From positions 434,001-498,000 of the forward strand of contig JAKSYS010000881.1 of the NCBI GenBank assembly GCA_022925895.1: a stretch of DNA of 64,000 nt. The letters run 5' to 3'. Source of the DNA: Fragilaria crotonensis. Lineage: Eukaryota; Bacillariophyta; Fragilariophyceae; Fragilariales; Fragilariaceae. The notes beneath the pieces were generated by a model. The model ran no database searches. It saw only the letters and a list, made by a program, of their open reading frames with translations, and had not been told where the DNA came from. Positions within the stretch are counted from its first letter, which is position 1; every line of letters begins with the position of its first letter. Of this stretch, positions 1-10,066 are shown in pieces. Made by a program: the position numbers and the translations under genes.

Positions 1-910
1 TGACTGTTTTGTAATCATTCGATTTGATCAGTTTCAGCCAGTCTGTAGGCTCTTTCACCGGCTTAGGCGTGACTGTCTCTTGCGCTATTTCAATCGCAGC
101 CTTCTCCTTTTCAGGTTCATTCATTGCGGACGTCGGTTTGGAAGCCGCTGCAGCTTCCGCGATCGCAATTTGCTCCGCTTGACTTGATGACACCGTGTCT
201 TGCATAACCTGGAGATTTTCCTTGATAAGCTCTTCAATTGCTTTCAGACGATTCACCTCTCGACGCTGATGAAAGAATTGCGAGCCTAAAAATACGAGAC
301 TGTTCAATCCAATCAAAGTCCATGTCCCAAATGTCCCCAGCATTCTCCACTTATCTTGCCACATTTGTTCTTCATGATATCGTTGCCGCATAACATCCAT
401 ATACTCCCGCTGACAGCGACTGGACTCTTCTTCGGCTTTACGAAGCTCGTTCCGCGCCTCCGCAAGAGCATGCCGTGTTTTAACCTCTCGAGATGTGTAT
501 TCTACAAACGATGCCGCATCTGTGCCATCCCATTGATCACGACGCATCATGAGATTGGCATGTTGCTTTTGTGATTCATCGTGAGCCTTCTGAGCTTCTT
601 CGACGACCGAACGACAAGATGCCACAGTAGCGACTGTGGCATCGAAATTAAGAGAAGCCTGTTGAACGGATCGTTTGAGTTGATCCAATTCACGTTGACC
701 GGAGTGTTCGTCCCATGTACGAAGCAGTTGGTCTTTGAATTTATCCCACCATCCCTGTGAAACATTCGTTGATGCTGTCCTTATTATCGAACTTTCTGTC
801 GACGATGAAGAGAGGCTGCGAAAGCATCGTGGAGGCGCACAAATGTGCAAGCGCAATACATGTGATCTTAGGTGAGAAGTTTTAATGACGGTAATGAAAT
901 GTTTCGTCAT
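1..910 (-). CDS. SHE9/MDM33-like mitochondrial inner membrane protein (3' end outside window)
   Basis: The frame opens at the ATG complementary to 908-910 and stays open to the window edge, giving 303 residues so far; the C-terminus is missing. Residues 1-50 are rich in Arg, Ser and His with few acids, as in a mitochondrial presequence. Residues about 55-185 are coiled coil, followed by the family's best block, RYHEEQMWQDK (177-187), and a membrane segment around 191-211 (LGTFGTWTLIGLNSL). That order (coiled coil, YHEEQxWxDK, TWxLxGLN membrane segment) is the hallmark of the SHE9/MDM33 family, matrix-facing inner-membrane proteins that in yeast affect mitochondrial shape and fission. A charged tail follows (EKEKAAIEIAQE). 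It is divergent from the next gene, with 284 bases between start codons. The family assignment is from recognised motifs; the function is carried over from fungi. Confidence 0.85.
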   Translation of the reverse strand, partial: MTKHFITVIKTSHLRSHVLRLHICAPPRCFRSLSSSSTESSIIRTASTNVSQGWWDKFKDQLLRTWDEHSGQRELDQLKRSVQQASLNFDATVATVASCRSVVEEAQKAHDESQKQHANLMMRRDQWDGTDAASFVEYTSREVKTRHALAEARNELRKAEEESSRCQREYMDVMRQRYHEEQMWQDKWRMLGTFGTWTLIGLNSLVFLGSQFFHQRREVNRLKAIEELIKENLQVMQDTVSSSQAEQIAIAEAAAASKPTSAMNEPEKEKAAIEIAQETVTPKPVKEPTDWLKLIKSNDYKTV

Positions 911-1194
911 TGTAGCATTTTTGGAGGAGAACTTGGACGTCTCCATTTCTCCCCGTAGCTCCCACGAGTACCGTTATGCGAATTCGCCACAGTAGTTCAG
1001 TACTCCAGTACTGTAAAACAGTCAATGTCGCCGATTCTCGGCGACGGCGACAGGGATGCTCCATGCTGCACTGCAACGAACCACTCAAATTTGCTGTGGA
1101 GATTGTTGTTCGGATGTTCGTCCCATGCCATTACATGTCCTAGTATCTCATCCAGGTGTCAATTTAAGAGTTAAATAATACACCGTGCTTCATT

Positions 1195-2667
1195 ATGAGA
1201 GATCGGCACTATAAGGATCACCGGAATCCGAGGCTTATAAAGTCACATTGGGATATGGACGACGAGTTTATTCCGTCGTCACGTTACTGGCTGCCTACTA
1301 GCGCCTCGCAATCTTCCAATCATGCGGTGGGACTTCCGATTCTGATAGTATGTGCATGTATCACTGCTGCGGCGATTGTAGTGAAGACAATTCGAGGTCG
1401 ACAAATATCGTCGACAAAGTTAACAGAGACATCCCGTTCACCTGCCAGGCAAAAGTTGGCCGTTTCGGATGCTCCTCCGTCCACGGAAACGAAATGTTCG
1501 TCGTTGCGTACTACTCGGGAAAAGCCTCTGTCAAAAGAGGAGACTGGGACGATGGAGCCGCATCTTATTGGAGAACCTAGAGACAAGCAGGACATGGAAT
1601 CGATGAATCGACGTGCGAGAACTCCGTGCCATGAAACCGAGTCGTCCATCGCAGTTGTGCAATCCGAGGAAACACTCCCAGATGTCGTCACAACGACGTT
1701 AACCATGACGTCGTCTTCATCCGTTTTGACGGTTGAGGATATGGCGAATGAGGCTATCGAATTGGCAGAAAAGATAAAGATTACGACAAAGATATTTCAC
1801 CAGCAAGGTTTGGACGTGAAACACGCCCACGACTTTGTGTTGCAGCGTCACTTGTCTGGATTGCAAGAACAATCTAGACGTGATCACGAGAATCAACGGC
1901 TTGCAGTTGAGTTGAAACTTCGATCGCTAGAATTGGAAATGAAGGAGCGACGGCACCGTGAATCGCTCGCCGCGCAACAGATGGATCCAAATTGGGTCAA
2001 TAAATGTCTCGTAGCTCGCGATTCGGTTCTGAAATATACGATTACGGCAACCTCCTGGTTGTTATGTGCCATGGCCCTAGATCAACTGTGCAAATCCGGT
2101 ATGGACGTTATTCGATCGGAATTGGTAAGGTCGGCTGAGCGATGCCGGGGTCTGTCTGCTTTGTCGAATGTTCTAACCCTGTCCTCTCAGCTTTGCAACT
2201 GCAGCAACCATGGATCAGAGAACACTTCGATCTGCATCGTCACTACTTATTTTTGTAGTTCGGCACCCTCCTGCTGGGTCTATTGCTGCATGAAAGGGGC
2301 GGCTGGCATCCTGTCGGTGCTCGTGTTTCGCTTCCTTCTGGGATGTAATCTACTACATACTTTGCCACTTGTCTCCTCGTTCATCCTTTGGAAGCAGTTG
2401 CAAGCAATTATGTTTCATGCCTTGGCCTTTGCAATGACATCATCAATGATATATGCCGGGGTCGTATATAGATGCCATGCGACTCAAATGCGACTGAAGC
2501 GTGAAAACGTCCACATAAAAAAGCCATTGGAAGACTACGTGATCGAATGCGATCACGCGAAGATGGGGATAACACTCACAATGATGCTCCTCCTATGTGG
2601 TTTCGAGTTTGCAGAAGAAGGCTTTCTGCTCAGCTTGCTCCTCTCTGAACGCTGGTGGCAAATATAA
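1195..2667 (+). CDS. Hypothetical multi-pass membrane protein with coiled coil
   Basis: A 490-residue frame starting at a good ATG. I do not recognise the family. There is one hydrophobic segment near residues 44-66, a Ser/Thr-rich region, a charged coiled coil at about 205-255 (HENQRLAVELKLRSLELEMK), then four or five hydrophobic segments to the end. A likely intron lies at 2125-2190: donor GTAAGG, branch-like CTAAC at about 2173, acceptor CTCTCAG. It is 66 bases long, in frame and without a stop, so the spliced protein would be 468 residues. The head-to-head arrangement with the mitochondrial SHE9-like gene may mean a shared promoter, but nothing else links them. The existence of the gene is fairly sure; its function is unknown. 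Confidence 0.65.
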   Translation: MRDRHYKDHRNPRLIKSHWDMDDEFIPSSRYWLPTSASQSSNHAVGLPILIVCACITAAAIVVKTIRGRQISSTKLTETSRSPARQKLAVSDAPPSTETKCSSLRTTREKPLSKEETGTMEPHLIGEPRDKQDMESMNRRARTPCHETESSIAVVQSEETLPDVVTTTLTMTSSSSVLTVEDMANEAIELAEKIKITTKIFHQQGLDVKHAHDFVLQRHLSGLQEQSRRDHENQRLAVELKLRSLELEMKERRHRESLAAQQMDPNWVNKCLVARDSVLKYTITATSWLLCAMALDQLCKSGMDVIRSELVRSAERCRGLSALSNVLTLSSQLCNCSNHGSENTSICIVTTYFCSSAPSCWVYCCMKGAAGILSVLVFRFLLGCNLLHTLPLVSSFILWKQLQAIMFHALAFAMTSSMIYAGVVYRCHATQMRLKRENVHIKKPLEDYVIECDHAKMGITLTMMLLLCGFEFAEEGFLLSLLLSERWWQI

Positions 2668-3414
2668 GATTTGAAATAATGGTATCCTTCTAGTATTACA
2701 CGTGGCTTCTGCGTTCACTCATAAATCTTGCTACAGCATCCCTCTGGTTAACTTGATCTCGGGTGCAGTCTCCGTCGTTTAAATGTTGTACGCTCAACTT
2801 CCTCCGACAGTGACTCTGATTGAGGGTGATGTCTCCGTAGCTTACATGTTCTACCTTCGACTTACTCCGAGACACGGCGATGCAGCTTTTCTCCCCATGG
2901 GAGGAAACAACTGGGAAGGTCAGGCAACTTCCGGCGGACACCAATGTAATGCGCTGGTACTTTCGTATGTAGAGATCGAGGATGATTATGCAAACTGCTA
3001 GCGAATGTTGGACAACGAATGGCCCGAGACTGCTTCGTCGTGTGTTCAAGAACTCGAGTTGACAGCAACATCGTTAGCCGCGCATAAAATTTAATCACAA
3101 TCGATGCAACAGCCTATCTTCGATGTTCTAGGTTCTTCCGTGCGAGTAAGAAGAAATGACCTCCAGCCTCGATTCCCAGAATCAACGTCATGTGAGCAAT
3201 CCTGGGCTCCTGTATCCGACGCATGTAATTCATTGTGAATGCGAGGGACGTCCCGAGTGGATTCCCTGCAAAACACCAGGATTTGACAGCCAACAGCAAA
3301 CCCAGATGCCTGGCGCAAAAACGACTTCTATAGTTCAGGCTGAAGTCTCATCAATGCACGGCCCTTCCGGACTACCCTTAGAGTCACACTCCGGATCCTG
3401 GAGAAGTAAGGTGT
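2668..3414. other. Non-coding gap with a short imperfect tandem duplication
   Basis: I see no convincing gene here; the short frames on both strands lack conserved features. At 2763-2815 and 2823-2876 a segment of about 53 bases is present twice with many differences; both copies contain CTCCGT and a CAACTT/CGACTTnCTCCGA core. The right edge abuts the truncated sulfatase copy. Confidence 0.5.
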
Positions 3415-4352
3415 AAGTGACTTTCTTCCGACGCCAAGCACATGCTAGTATGCTCAGAGCACCCAGGAACGAAACTGTGAGCTCTGGCAAAAACGACGAG
3501 TGCCGCGTTGCTACAGGAACGCTTTCAGTCTCCACAGGGTTGGGATGCCCATCACTAGGAAGACTACCAACCAAACTTTCCACCTGAACCAATAGGAGAA
3601 CTTTCACCGGATCTCCAACTTCGGGCTTAATTTGAATGGAGGCGTCGACCGACTCTGGAAGCTGCGCTCTGGCGTAGTACTCAAGAGTCACCTTCATTCG
3701 GAAGTCATCAACCTGCGTCACAGCAGCAACATCGGTATGAAGATGAAAGAGGCCAGCGTCCCTCCCAAGAACTTGAAAACTACACAGAAGCGATCCTGAA
3801 CGCCTGCGCCCGAGGTAGAGCCATTCGCTGCGAATGTACCTGGAGTCCACCGGTGCCACCTTGCGAAACTCTAGCGACGGATCACTAATCCACATGTCAG
3901 TTGCTGGCCAAGATTGGCGGTGAAGGATCTCTTTGATATCGCCCTTTCCTTCGTTGGCGTTGTAGATTGGATCCGGATAGAAGTCGTTGCTGGCCTTCGT
4001 TTGCACCCGCTTCATCCAACCTAGAAGCAAAAACCTCAAGTGCTCAGCCTTGCCAAAAGTTACATTATCTGGCTCTGCACCGGAAGTATATAGTAAGTTG
4101 TACATCTCAAATGGGTCGTCGGCGAGATTGAATAGCATGTCCGATTTCTTTGAGCGCGTCTTTTGTGCATGAGGAGATTGAAGTGCCCTTGTCGAATCAT
4201 GAAGTTCGGTCGATCATGCAAAGTTCTCGACAGTGTAGTATTATCGATTGGTTCGCGGAAGTCCCATTCCGATACCGCTGCTGTCTCGTCAAAAAGATTA
4301 TTGTGGCTTGTTTCCTCGATAAACGAGCGAAAAGAGAGGCCGTCTCCCTTGT
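3415..4352 (-). pseudogene. Truncated tandem copy of the sulfatase 3' third
   Basis: This segment of about 940 bases copies the last third of the neighbouring sulfatase gene (about 4520-5455), in the same orientation. It keeps long matching stretches such as NANEGKGDIKEILHRQSWPATDMW, seen here as NANEGKGDIKEILHRQSW and onward, and the C-terminal hydrophobic anchor followed by WRRKK. It lacks the signal peptide and the whole catalytic half. Compared with the parent it has a one-base length difference near 4163-4176, so the copy runs in two frames: one from 4352 down to about 4170, the second from about 4138 down. Homology stops abruptly near 4352 (after CCGTCTCCCTTGT) and near 3415. The two copies are separated by about 170 bases. 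It looks like a host gene fragment left by unequal tandem duplication and now decaying. Confidence 0.85.
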
Positions 4353-4456
4353 CGCTACGTACCATGTACGTGAACATCTTTCCGTGAATTGACGAAAGAT
4401 TGCAGTCGAGGTGAACACGTTCACCTACAAGCCATAGTGCCAGAAGTGATTGGCCA

Positions 4457-6823
4457 CTATGTGATCTCCACTGCAACATCACACCGCATGCTGGAGTAGG
4501 ACGGTGTACTAGCGTGATAGACTTTCTTCCGACACCAAGCACAGATAAGTATGATCAAGGAAGCCAGGAAGAAAACAATCATGATTTGTAGCAAAAACCA
4601 CGACAACGGCGTCTCAGACGCAGTCTCGACGGGGATGGGGAAGCCCTCACGAGGAAGACTACCAATTAAACTTTCCATATGAAGCAATAGGAAAACCTTC
4701 ATTGAGTCTCCAACTTCGGGCTTAATCTGAATAAATGCGTCAACCAATTCTGGAAGTTGAGCTGTGGCGGTGAACTCAAGTGTCACTTTCAGTCGAAAGG
4801 CATCGAACTTCGTCACCGTAGCAACATTGGTATGAAGATGAAACAGGTCAGCGTCCCTCCCCAGAACTTGAAAGCTACATGCGAGCGATCCTGGATTCCT
4901 GCGCCCGAGGTAGAGCCACTCGCTGCGAATGTACCTGGAGTCCACCGCGGCCACCTTGCGAAACAATATCAACTGATCACTAACCCACATGTCAGTTGCT
5001 GGCCAAGATTGGCGGTGAAGGATCTCTTTGATATCGCCCTTTCCTTCGTTGGCGTTGTAAATGGGATCAGAATAGTAATCGTTGCTGGCCTTCGTTTGCA
5101 CACGAGTCATCCAATCTAGAAGCAAAAACCTCAAGTGCTCAGCCTTGCCAACAGTTACATTATCTGGCTCTGCACCGCCACTTATCAGTAAATTGTTCAA
5201 TTCAAATGGGTCATCAGCAAGATCGAAAAGCATATCCGCTTTCGTGGAGTGTGCTTTTTTGAGGATGAGGAGTTTGAAGTGCCCGTGTCGAATCATGAAG
5301 TTCGGTCGATCATCCAAAGTTCTAGAGAGAGTAACATTATCGATCGGTTCGCGATAGTCCCATTCCGACACTACTGCTGTCTCATCAAAAACATCATTGT
5401 GGCTTGTTCCCTCGATGAACGAGCGAAAAGAGAGGCCGTCTCCCTTGTTGGATTCACTCGCCCCAGCATAATCTAAAACGGTAGCGACGACATCGATTAG
5501 GCTCACGGGTTCCTCAACAACTGTTTCCGCAGGAATCACACCAGGCAACTTCATCAACAAAGGCACTCTGGCAGACTCCTCGTAGAAGTTGTTTTTACCT
5601 CTTCGGCAGTGCGCCCCCAACATTTCCCCGTGATCTGAGGTAAACACAACAAGGGTATTGTTCGCAATGCCCAACTCGTCGAGCCGATCCAGCATAATGC
5701 CAACCAGCGTGTCGATCTCCTCGACCATTGCATAGTACACAGCTGTCCATTCCTTCACATTGTCGACCTCGCAATATCCTGCATCCTCTAGGTTGGCCTG
5801 GTCCCTAGATGAGAAGTAGGGATTATCTTCGTTGTACCCATAACCCACTGATGGCGACGTGAACAAGTCCTGGCGTCTGTCCCAATAGTAGGAGAGGTAT
5901 TCAAACGAGGCCATGTAAGGTGGGTGCGGATGGTGATAGCTGATCGTCAAGAGAAACGGTTCTTCTTGAGTAGCCAATCGATTCAAAGCACGCAGGGCGA
6001 CGTCATGGTTGAGAAAGGAAGCGGAATACTCTTTGCCCAATGTAAAGTTTCCCATTTCAGAGCCCTCGCTGCCGTTGAACGAATCCTGAGCATCCAAGGG
6101 CGTATCTGTTGGTTTGCCGTATCTGGGATCTAGAGTTATCGGAGTGTATGGATACTTAGCATACGAATCTTCCTGTTGTCCAGGCGCGAACGTTTTGTTA
6201 ATATCTCCACGTTGATCGAAATGCTCTAGATATCTTGCTAGCTTGCGATTCCAGGGATCGTCTTCGAAAGAAAATGTACCTCTTGAGTAGTCGTAATCGT
6301 TGCTTTCCACTACAGGCGACGAGCCATCGCGGTGATGGTATAATCTAGACGGAATGTGCCATTTGCCGTAATACTCAGCAACGTAACCGTGGTCCTCAAC
6401 TAGAATCTGGTCCAGACCCTCTAACTGGTCGATCTTGTCCTGAAACAGCTTAGAATTTCGACGGTTCACTTTATCTTCGAGCGGGTTCGTCTGTACCCCT
6501 GTACGTTCAATCGTGCACCCTGTACGGAGAGAGGTGCGAGCAGGCCCGCAGACAGGACACTGCGTGTAGGCAGTGCGGATGTACGCCCCCTCTCTTGACA
6601 GGCGATCCAAGTTTGGGGTTCGAATCTTGAGCTTTCCCTCGTATGCGGCGAGCTCGTCCTGAACTCGACGTATGGAATCGTACCGTTGTTGGTCCGTCAT
6701 AATGAACAGGATGTTAGGTTTTTGTGTGTGGGTACCATCGTTTTGGGCACGACAATTCGTTCGCGACACCAACAAGAGAAAACACCACACGGTGGCAGCA
6801 GAAAGAGTGGTGAACGGGGACAT
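4457..6823 (-). CDS. Membrane-anchored type I sulfatase
   Basis: A 788-residue protein with a cleavable-looking signal peptide (about residues 1-26) and one C-terminal membrane segment (about 750-770, FLLQIMIVFFLASLIILICAW) followed by WCRKK, so the catalytic part should face the lumen or outside. The sulfatase core starts with NILFIMTDQQR (metal Asp44). The signature CGPARTSLRTG has Cys92, the residue that a formylglycine-generating enzyme would convert, in the context C-x-P-A-R-x4-TG. Later motifs are VVFTSDHGEMLGAH and the metal-binding region upstream of ARVPLLMKLPG. The family hydrolyses sulfate esters, often of polysaccharides or glycolipids; the substrate here is unknown. No intron is needed. 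A decayed copy of its own 3' end lies immediately downstream. Confidence 0.9.
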   Translation of the reverse strand: MSPFTTLSAATVWCFLLLVSRTNCRAQNDGTHTQKPNILFIMTDQQRYDSIRRVQDELAAYEGKLKIRTPNLDRLSREGAYIRTAYTQCPVCGPARTSLRTGCTIERTGVQTNPLEDKVNRRNSKLFQDKIDQLEGLDQILVEDHGYVAEYYGKWHIPSRLYHHRDGSSPVVESNDYDYSRGTFSFEDDPWNRKLARYLEHFDQRGDINKTFAPGQQEDSYAKYPYTPITLDPRYGKPTDTPLDAQDSFNGSEGSEMGNFTLGKEYSASFLNHDVALRALNRLATQEEPFLLTISYHHPHPPYMASFEYLSYYWDRRQDLFTSPSVGYGYNEDNPYFSSRDQANLEDAGYCEVDNVKEWTAVYYAMVEEIDTLVGIMLDRLDELGIANNTLVVFTSDHGEMLGAHCRRGKNNFYEESARVPLLMKLPGVIPAETVVEEPVSLIDVVATVLDYAGASESNKGDGLSFRSFIEGTSHNDVFDETAVVSEWDYREPIDNVTLSRTLDDRPNFMIRHGHFKLLILKKAHSTKADMLFDLADDPFELNNLLISGGAEPDNVTVGKAEHLRFLLLDWMTRVQTKASNDYYSDPIYNANEGKGDIKEILHRQSWPATDMWVSDQLILFRKVAAVDSRYIRSEWLYLGRRNPGSLACSFQVLGRDADLFHLHTNVATVTKFDAFRLKVTLEFTATAQLPELVDAFIQIKPEVGDSMKVFLLLHMESLIGSLPREGFPIPVETASETPLSWFLLQIMIVFFLASLIILICAWCRKKVYHASTPSYSSMRCDVAVEIT

Positions 6824-7688
6824 CTCCTTCTTTAATGCAGCGATGTGTGATGCGAGGAGATGTTAGGTGGTCAAGACGTTGTTCGTTTAGTATCGATGCT
6901 CGTTCCCTTCAGATTTTACCATGTGCGCCGAACCATGCCGACGAAAGTTGTGGGAGTGCACACAGCGTGTCAATAAATGATTTGTACGTGAAAACGATAC
7001 CACGTATGTGTGTACATGTATTTTCCTTCTTGCAAGAAGAATTGTTCCTGTATACTCACAGCTCAAGTAAAAATGTTAACTCTACTGTACAAGTACTAGA
7101 GTAGAGAGTACATACATTTTTTTTAAACATCTTGCATTCAGCCGAGCATGCGGTGCTGGTCTTGTTGCAATTTGCAACTTGCAACGCGTTAGGGGCGTGA
7201 CAATGCGTATCATGTTCTATCCCAGTCTTCCCGATGTCGAACAGGCGAACGTCATCGTCCGTCTCATTTTCACAGGATGTGAACTCTGTAGTACGAGTGC
7301 TGTAGTAGTAGTAATAGTACTTATAACTTGTACTGCTACAATTACAATATATGTATCATAAAGGCGTGCGCCATAAATTTTTGGCCAAACCCTTGTATGA
7401 AATATACATAATCCATAGCTGAATAGAAAGCCTGTTATGAGATCTTCGATTTGTTGCCGTTAATTAGAAGTTAGAAGGTGGGTACGAGAAGTGTGCCGAT
7501 GGGGCGCATATCATAATAATTCTTGTATGCCAGCAACAGTACCAGGTACTATGTTTATGCTCGTACCAGGTACATGTATGCATACCTGTACCGGTCGTGA
7601 AGAGTATGTCTATTGCTCACTGCGTTCGTGAACGACAAGCACTGCTTCTCAATAGCGCTCCTGCGGCACAGGAACCAGGACGAGGAAT
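6824..7688. other. Intergenic region, no gene seen
   Basis: This stretch lies between the divergent starts of the sulfatase and the small membrane protein. It is AT-richer than the genes, with an oligo-T run at about 7117-7125 and several CAGTAC/GTACCAGGTAC motifs around 7545-7600. The short frames show no conserved sequence. Promoters for both neighbours must lie here, but I cannot place them. Confidence 0.5.
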
Positions 7689-8285
7689 ATGCGGTTAGAA
7701 CGCTCATTGAATTCAGTAGCCTTTGCTGCCCCCTTCATTTCCCGTCGGCGAAGTGAATCCAGTAGACACAATATCCAGAGTCGTATCGCGAGTTACCAAA
7801 ACCATCGTGCAGCTGCCCTCAGGCCAAGCTCAGCGACTTCTCACACACAGAGTCAAGTCGATGGTATTTTGAGCTCAGAAGATGTTATCATTGGTGTCTT
7901 GATCGCGCTTTCGCTAGTACTAATCTACTCATATCTTCAGAATCGATCTCTGACTGTTAACGATGATTTGGTTGACAACTCAGGTCAACAAGCAGTCGAA
8001 GTATTCAGGGCTGACGCTTGGAAAGAGATCAGTAAACCTGAAAACTACGTGCTCTACAACACAAGAGTAAGAAACAACTTGGAGAATTCAAAACTCTTAC
8101 CAACGAATGGGACTGCCTTTAGATCAGAAAAGAAAGTGGTGGCAATTACGCTTCTTCTGCTGTTCGTGCCAATTTTTTCGTTCGAATTTTTCTTGGCGCT
8201 GAGCCGCCAGATTGTCTGCGGAGATGGACCCTTTTTGCTGGCTGGTTGGGCAGTGGAGCTTTGCTCTCCTCACATCGAGCCTTGA
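7689..8285 (+). CDS. Hypothetical small membrane protein, possibly organelle-targeted
   Basis: A 198-residue frame from ATG to TGA. The N-terminus is rich in Arg and Ser, with SVAFAAPF near residues 9-16, which resembles the Phe-containing plastid cleavage site of diatoms but lacks a clear hydrophobic signal before it; a mitochondrial presequence is equally possible. Two hydrophobic segments are seen, about 63-84 (EDVIIGVLIALSLVLIYSYL) and about 148-172 (VVAITLLLLFVPIFSFEFFLAL). I do not recognise the family. Its 3' end faces the oxidoreductase gene 77 bases away. Confidence 0.55.
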   Translation: MRLERSLNSVAFAAPFISRRRSESSRHNIQSRIASYQNHRAAALRPSSATSHTQSQVDGILSSEDVIIGVLIALSLVLIYSYLQNRSLTVNDDLVDNSGQQAVEVFRADAWKEISKPENYVLYNTRVRNNLENSKLLPTNGTAFRSEKKVVAITLLLLFVPIFSFEFFLALSRQIVCGDGPFLLAGWAVELCSPHIEP

Positions 8286-8362
8286 TCGATTGAAATATTT
8301 CGAGATTGATATAAACTATATAAGGTGTTATACCTTCATAAGATGGACTATAATGAAGACAT

Positions 8363-9772
8363 CTAAACCAATGGTTTGAGATTCACCTGGAGGGCATCCT
8401 TTTGCACCTTGGTCATGATTTCAACTTTCCTGACCTTGTTCTCAGCGAGACGCTTTAGAAGAACCTCACCGATAAGTTCTGCAGGCGTGCCAAAACCATC
8501 ATCACTCTTTGGTGGTAGGTCTGATCGATTGTGGAGCAAAGCGAGTGCCGCTTCGGACACAACTTGAGCCGTTACCAGATTGCCTGGATCACCCTTGAAG
8601 AAAATATGACAAGCAGCACGATCAACATTGCCGACGCTTGTTGGGGCCACTGCCTTGGCGGTAACTTCTGCGTAAACTTCGCAATCACACATTTTGTTGA
8701 ATGAGTCTGGAGCTCCAGTGCCAGGAGGGTAGAAGGTGTCCAACACCTTCTGACTGAAGGTTGGGATCATCAAAAGAAACGATCCAATCACCATGATAAT
8801 CTGGAAAATGAGAACAGGAATTGCAGAGAAAACGCCAAGGGCACGCGTGGCACCAAACCCGAGGACTACCCAACGTTCAGAGTACCTAAAGTTCGGTCCA
8901 TAGTTCAGCGCAACCGAGGACGCGTGTACCACCTTGGAGTTCACGGGAGCCATAACGAAGAATAAGCTCATGCCGCTTCCAAGCACGCCGTCGAAAGAGG
9001 GCAATGTGTTCCACCACTCTGTCCTTGCAAGCATGCTTCGCTTGTCGTCAAACTCTGGATTATGACGGACCATGGTTGGATGCGTCAGTGAGAGAGGGTC
9101 GTCAAGCAAGAACGGAGCCTTACGCAGGGAACCTCTGCCGTCAAGAAACATTTTCTTCACATCAATCGGGATTCCCAAAGCAGAATGAATTGTTCCTGCA
9201 TTGGCGACTCCCTTGCAACTGTGCCACGTCGTTCCCCGCTCAATCTCGACACCTTCACCTCGTACTTCTCGGAGAGCTGCAATCGCCGCAAAGATCGAGA
9301 TGTCGCTGGGGATGGAGTCAAAACCCGCCAGCGAAATGATCCTGCATCCACTTTTCTTCGCTGCCTCTCCAAACTGTTGTCTCATCTGCGCTGCCCAGAA
9401 TACCTCCCCAGTGATATCAACATAATCCGTTCCAGTAGTTGCGCATGCTGCCAATACATTAGTACCGTAGCGCGCAAAGGGACCAGCGCAAGCAATCACG
9501 ACCTTTGTTTGCGTGGCCATGTTCGTCAAACCATCCATGTCACTGGAATCGGCGATGAACACCTCCACTGTACTACCGTCAGCGATTGTCAGTTCCTTGA
9601 GTCGCCGTTCCAACTTGTCCTTGTTGCGACCCGCAAGAACCAAGCGAATCGGTTTGGAATTACTCGTCGCCGCTTCAAGTAGATATTCAGCGATATATTT
9701 TCCGACGAAACCCGTGGCACCGTACACAGTGATGTCGCTGGTGACCTTGCTTCCATCTTTAGTCGTGAGCAT
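8363..9772 (-). CDS. Saccharopine dehydrogenase-like oxidoreductase (SCCPDH family)
   Basis: 469 residues without introns. The N-terminal Rossmann motif GATGFVGKY (residues 18-26) and LAGRNKDKLERRL are those of the saccharopine dehydrogenase NADP-binding domain. The sequence VVIACAGPFARYGTNVLAACATTGTDYVDITGE is the family's second strongly conserved block. The length and the hydrophobic segment in the C-terminal half (about 320-345) match SCCPDH-like or trans-acting enoyl-reductase-like proteins rather than the lysine-pathway enzyme. In animals SCCPDH-like proteins are found on lipid droplets and membranes, and the true substrate is generally unknown. The start ATG lies at 9772. Confidence 0.88.
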   Translation of the reverse strand: MLTTKDGSKVTSDITVYGATGFVGKYIAEYLLEAATSNSKPIRLVLAGRNKDKLERRLKELTIADGSTVEVFIADSSDMDGLTNMATQTKVVIACAGPFARYGTNVLAACATTGTDYVDITGEVFWAAQMRQQFGEAAKKSGCRIISLAGFDSIPSDISIFAAIAALREVRGEGVEIERGTTWHSCKGVANAGTIHSALGIPIDVKKMFLDGRGSLRKAPFLLDDPLSLTHPTMVRHNPEFDDKRSMLARTEWWNTLPSFDGVLGSGMSLFFVMAPVNSKVVHASSVALNYGPNFRYSERWVVLGFGATRALGVFSAIPVLIFQIIMVIGSFLLMIPTFSQKVLDTFYPPGTGAPDSFNKMCDCEVYAEVTAKAVAPTSVGNVDRAACHIFFKGDPGNLVTAQVVSEAALALLHNRSDLPPKSDDGFGTPAELIGEVLLKRLAENKVRKVEIMTKVQKDALQVNLKPLV

Positions 9773-10066
9773 GATACCTTTTGCCAGAATTTGAGACGTT
9801 GTCTGGTAGATAAAACGTGGAAAAACTGTTGCGGGATGATGTTCCCCTTTCGTTTGTTATCAGTCCGTGTGTGTGTGCTTGCGGATGGATGGACGTTGAA
9901 CGAGAACCCTCCTCCGATTGCTTCCTTTTACAAAGTCTTATTCCTTCCGGTCGTATTGGTTATGTTTCGCATTCTGTTTAGTGTGTATTGTATTGTATGG
10001 TATCCTCGGCGAAGTCGACGGTCGTCTGTGCACCCTATACTTGCGAATCATATTATTTGTGCATTA
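9773..10066. other. Upstream region of the oxidoreductase gene, nothing else seen
   Basis: This covers the 5' flank of the minus-strand oxidoreductase, ending where the MITE begins. A plus-strand frame crosses it but has no conserved sequence and runs into the inverted repeat. Confidence 0.4.

Noticed and set aside
6605-6625. GGGGTTCGAATC, similar to a tRNA T-loop
   Set aside because: It lies within the sulfatase coding sequence, and no acceptor or anticodon stem can be formed around it.
9185-9682. 165-codon plus-strand frame
   Set aside because: It lies wholly antisense to the oxidoreductase, which has clear family motifs.
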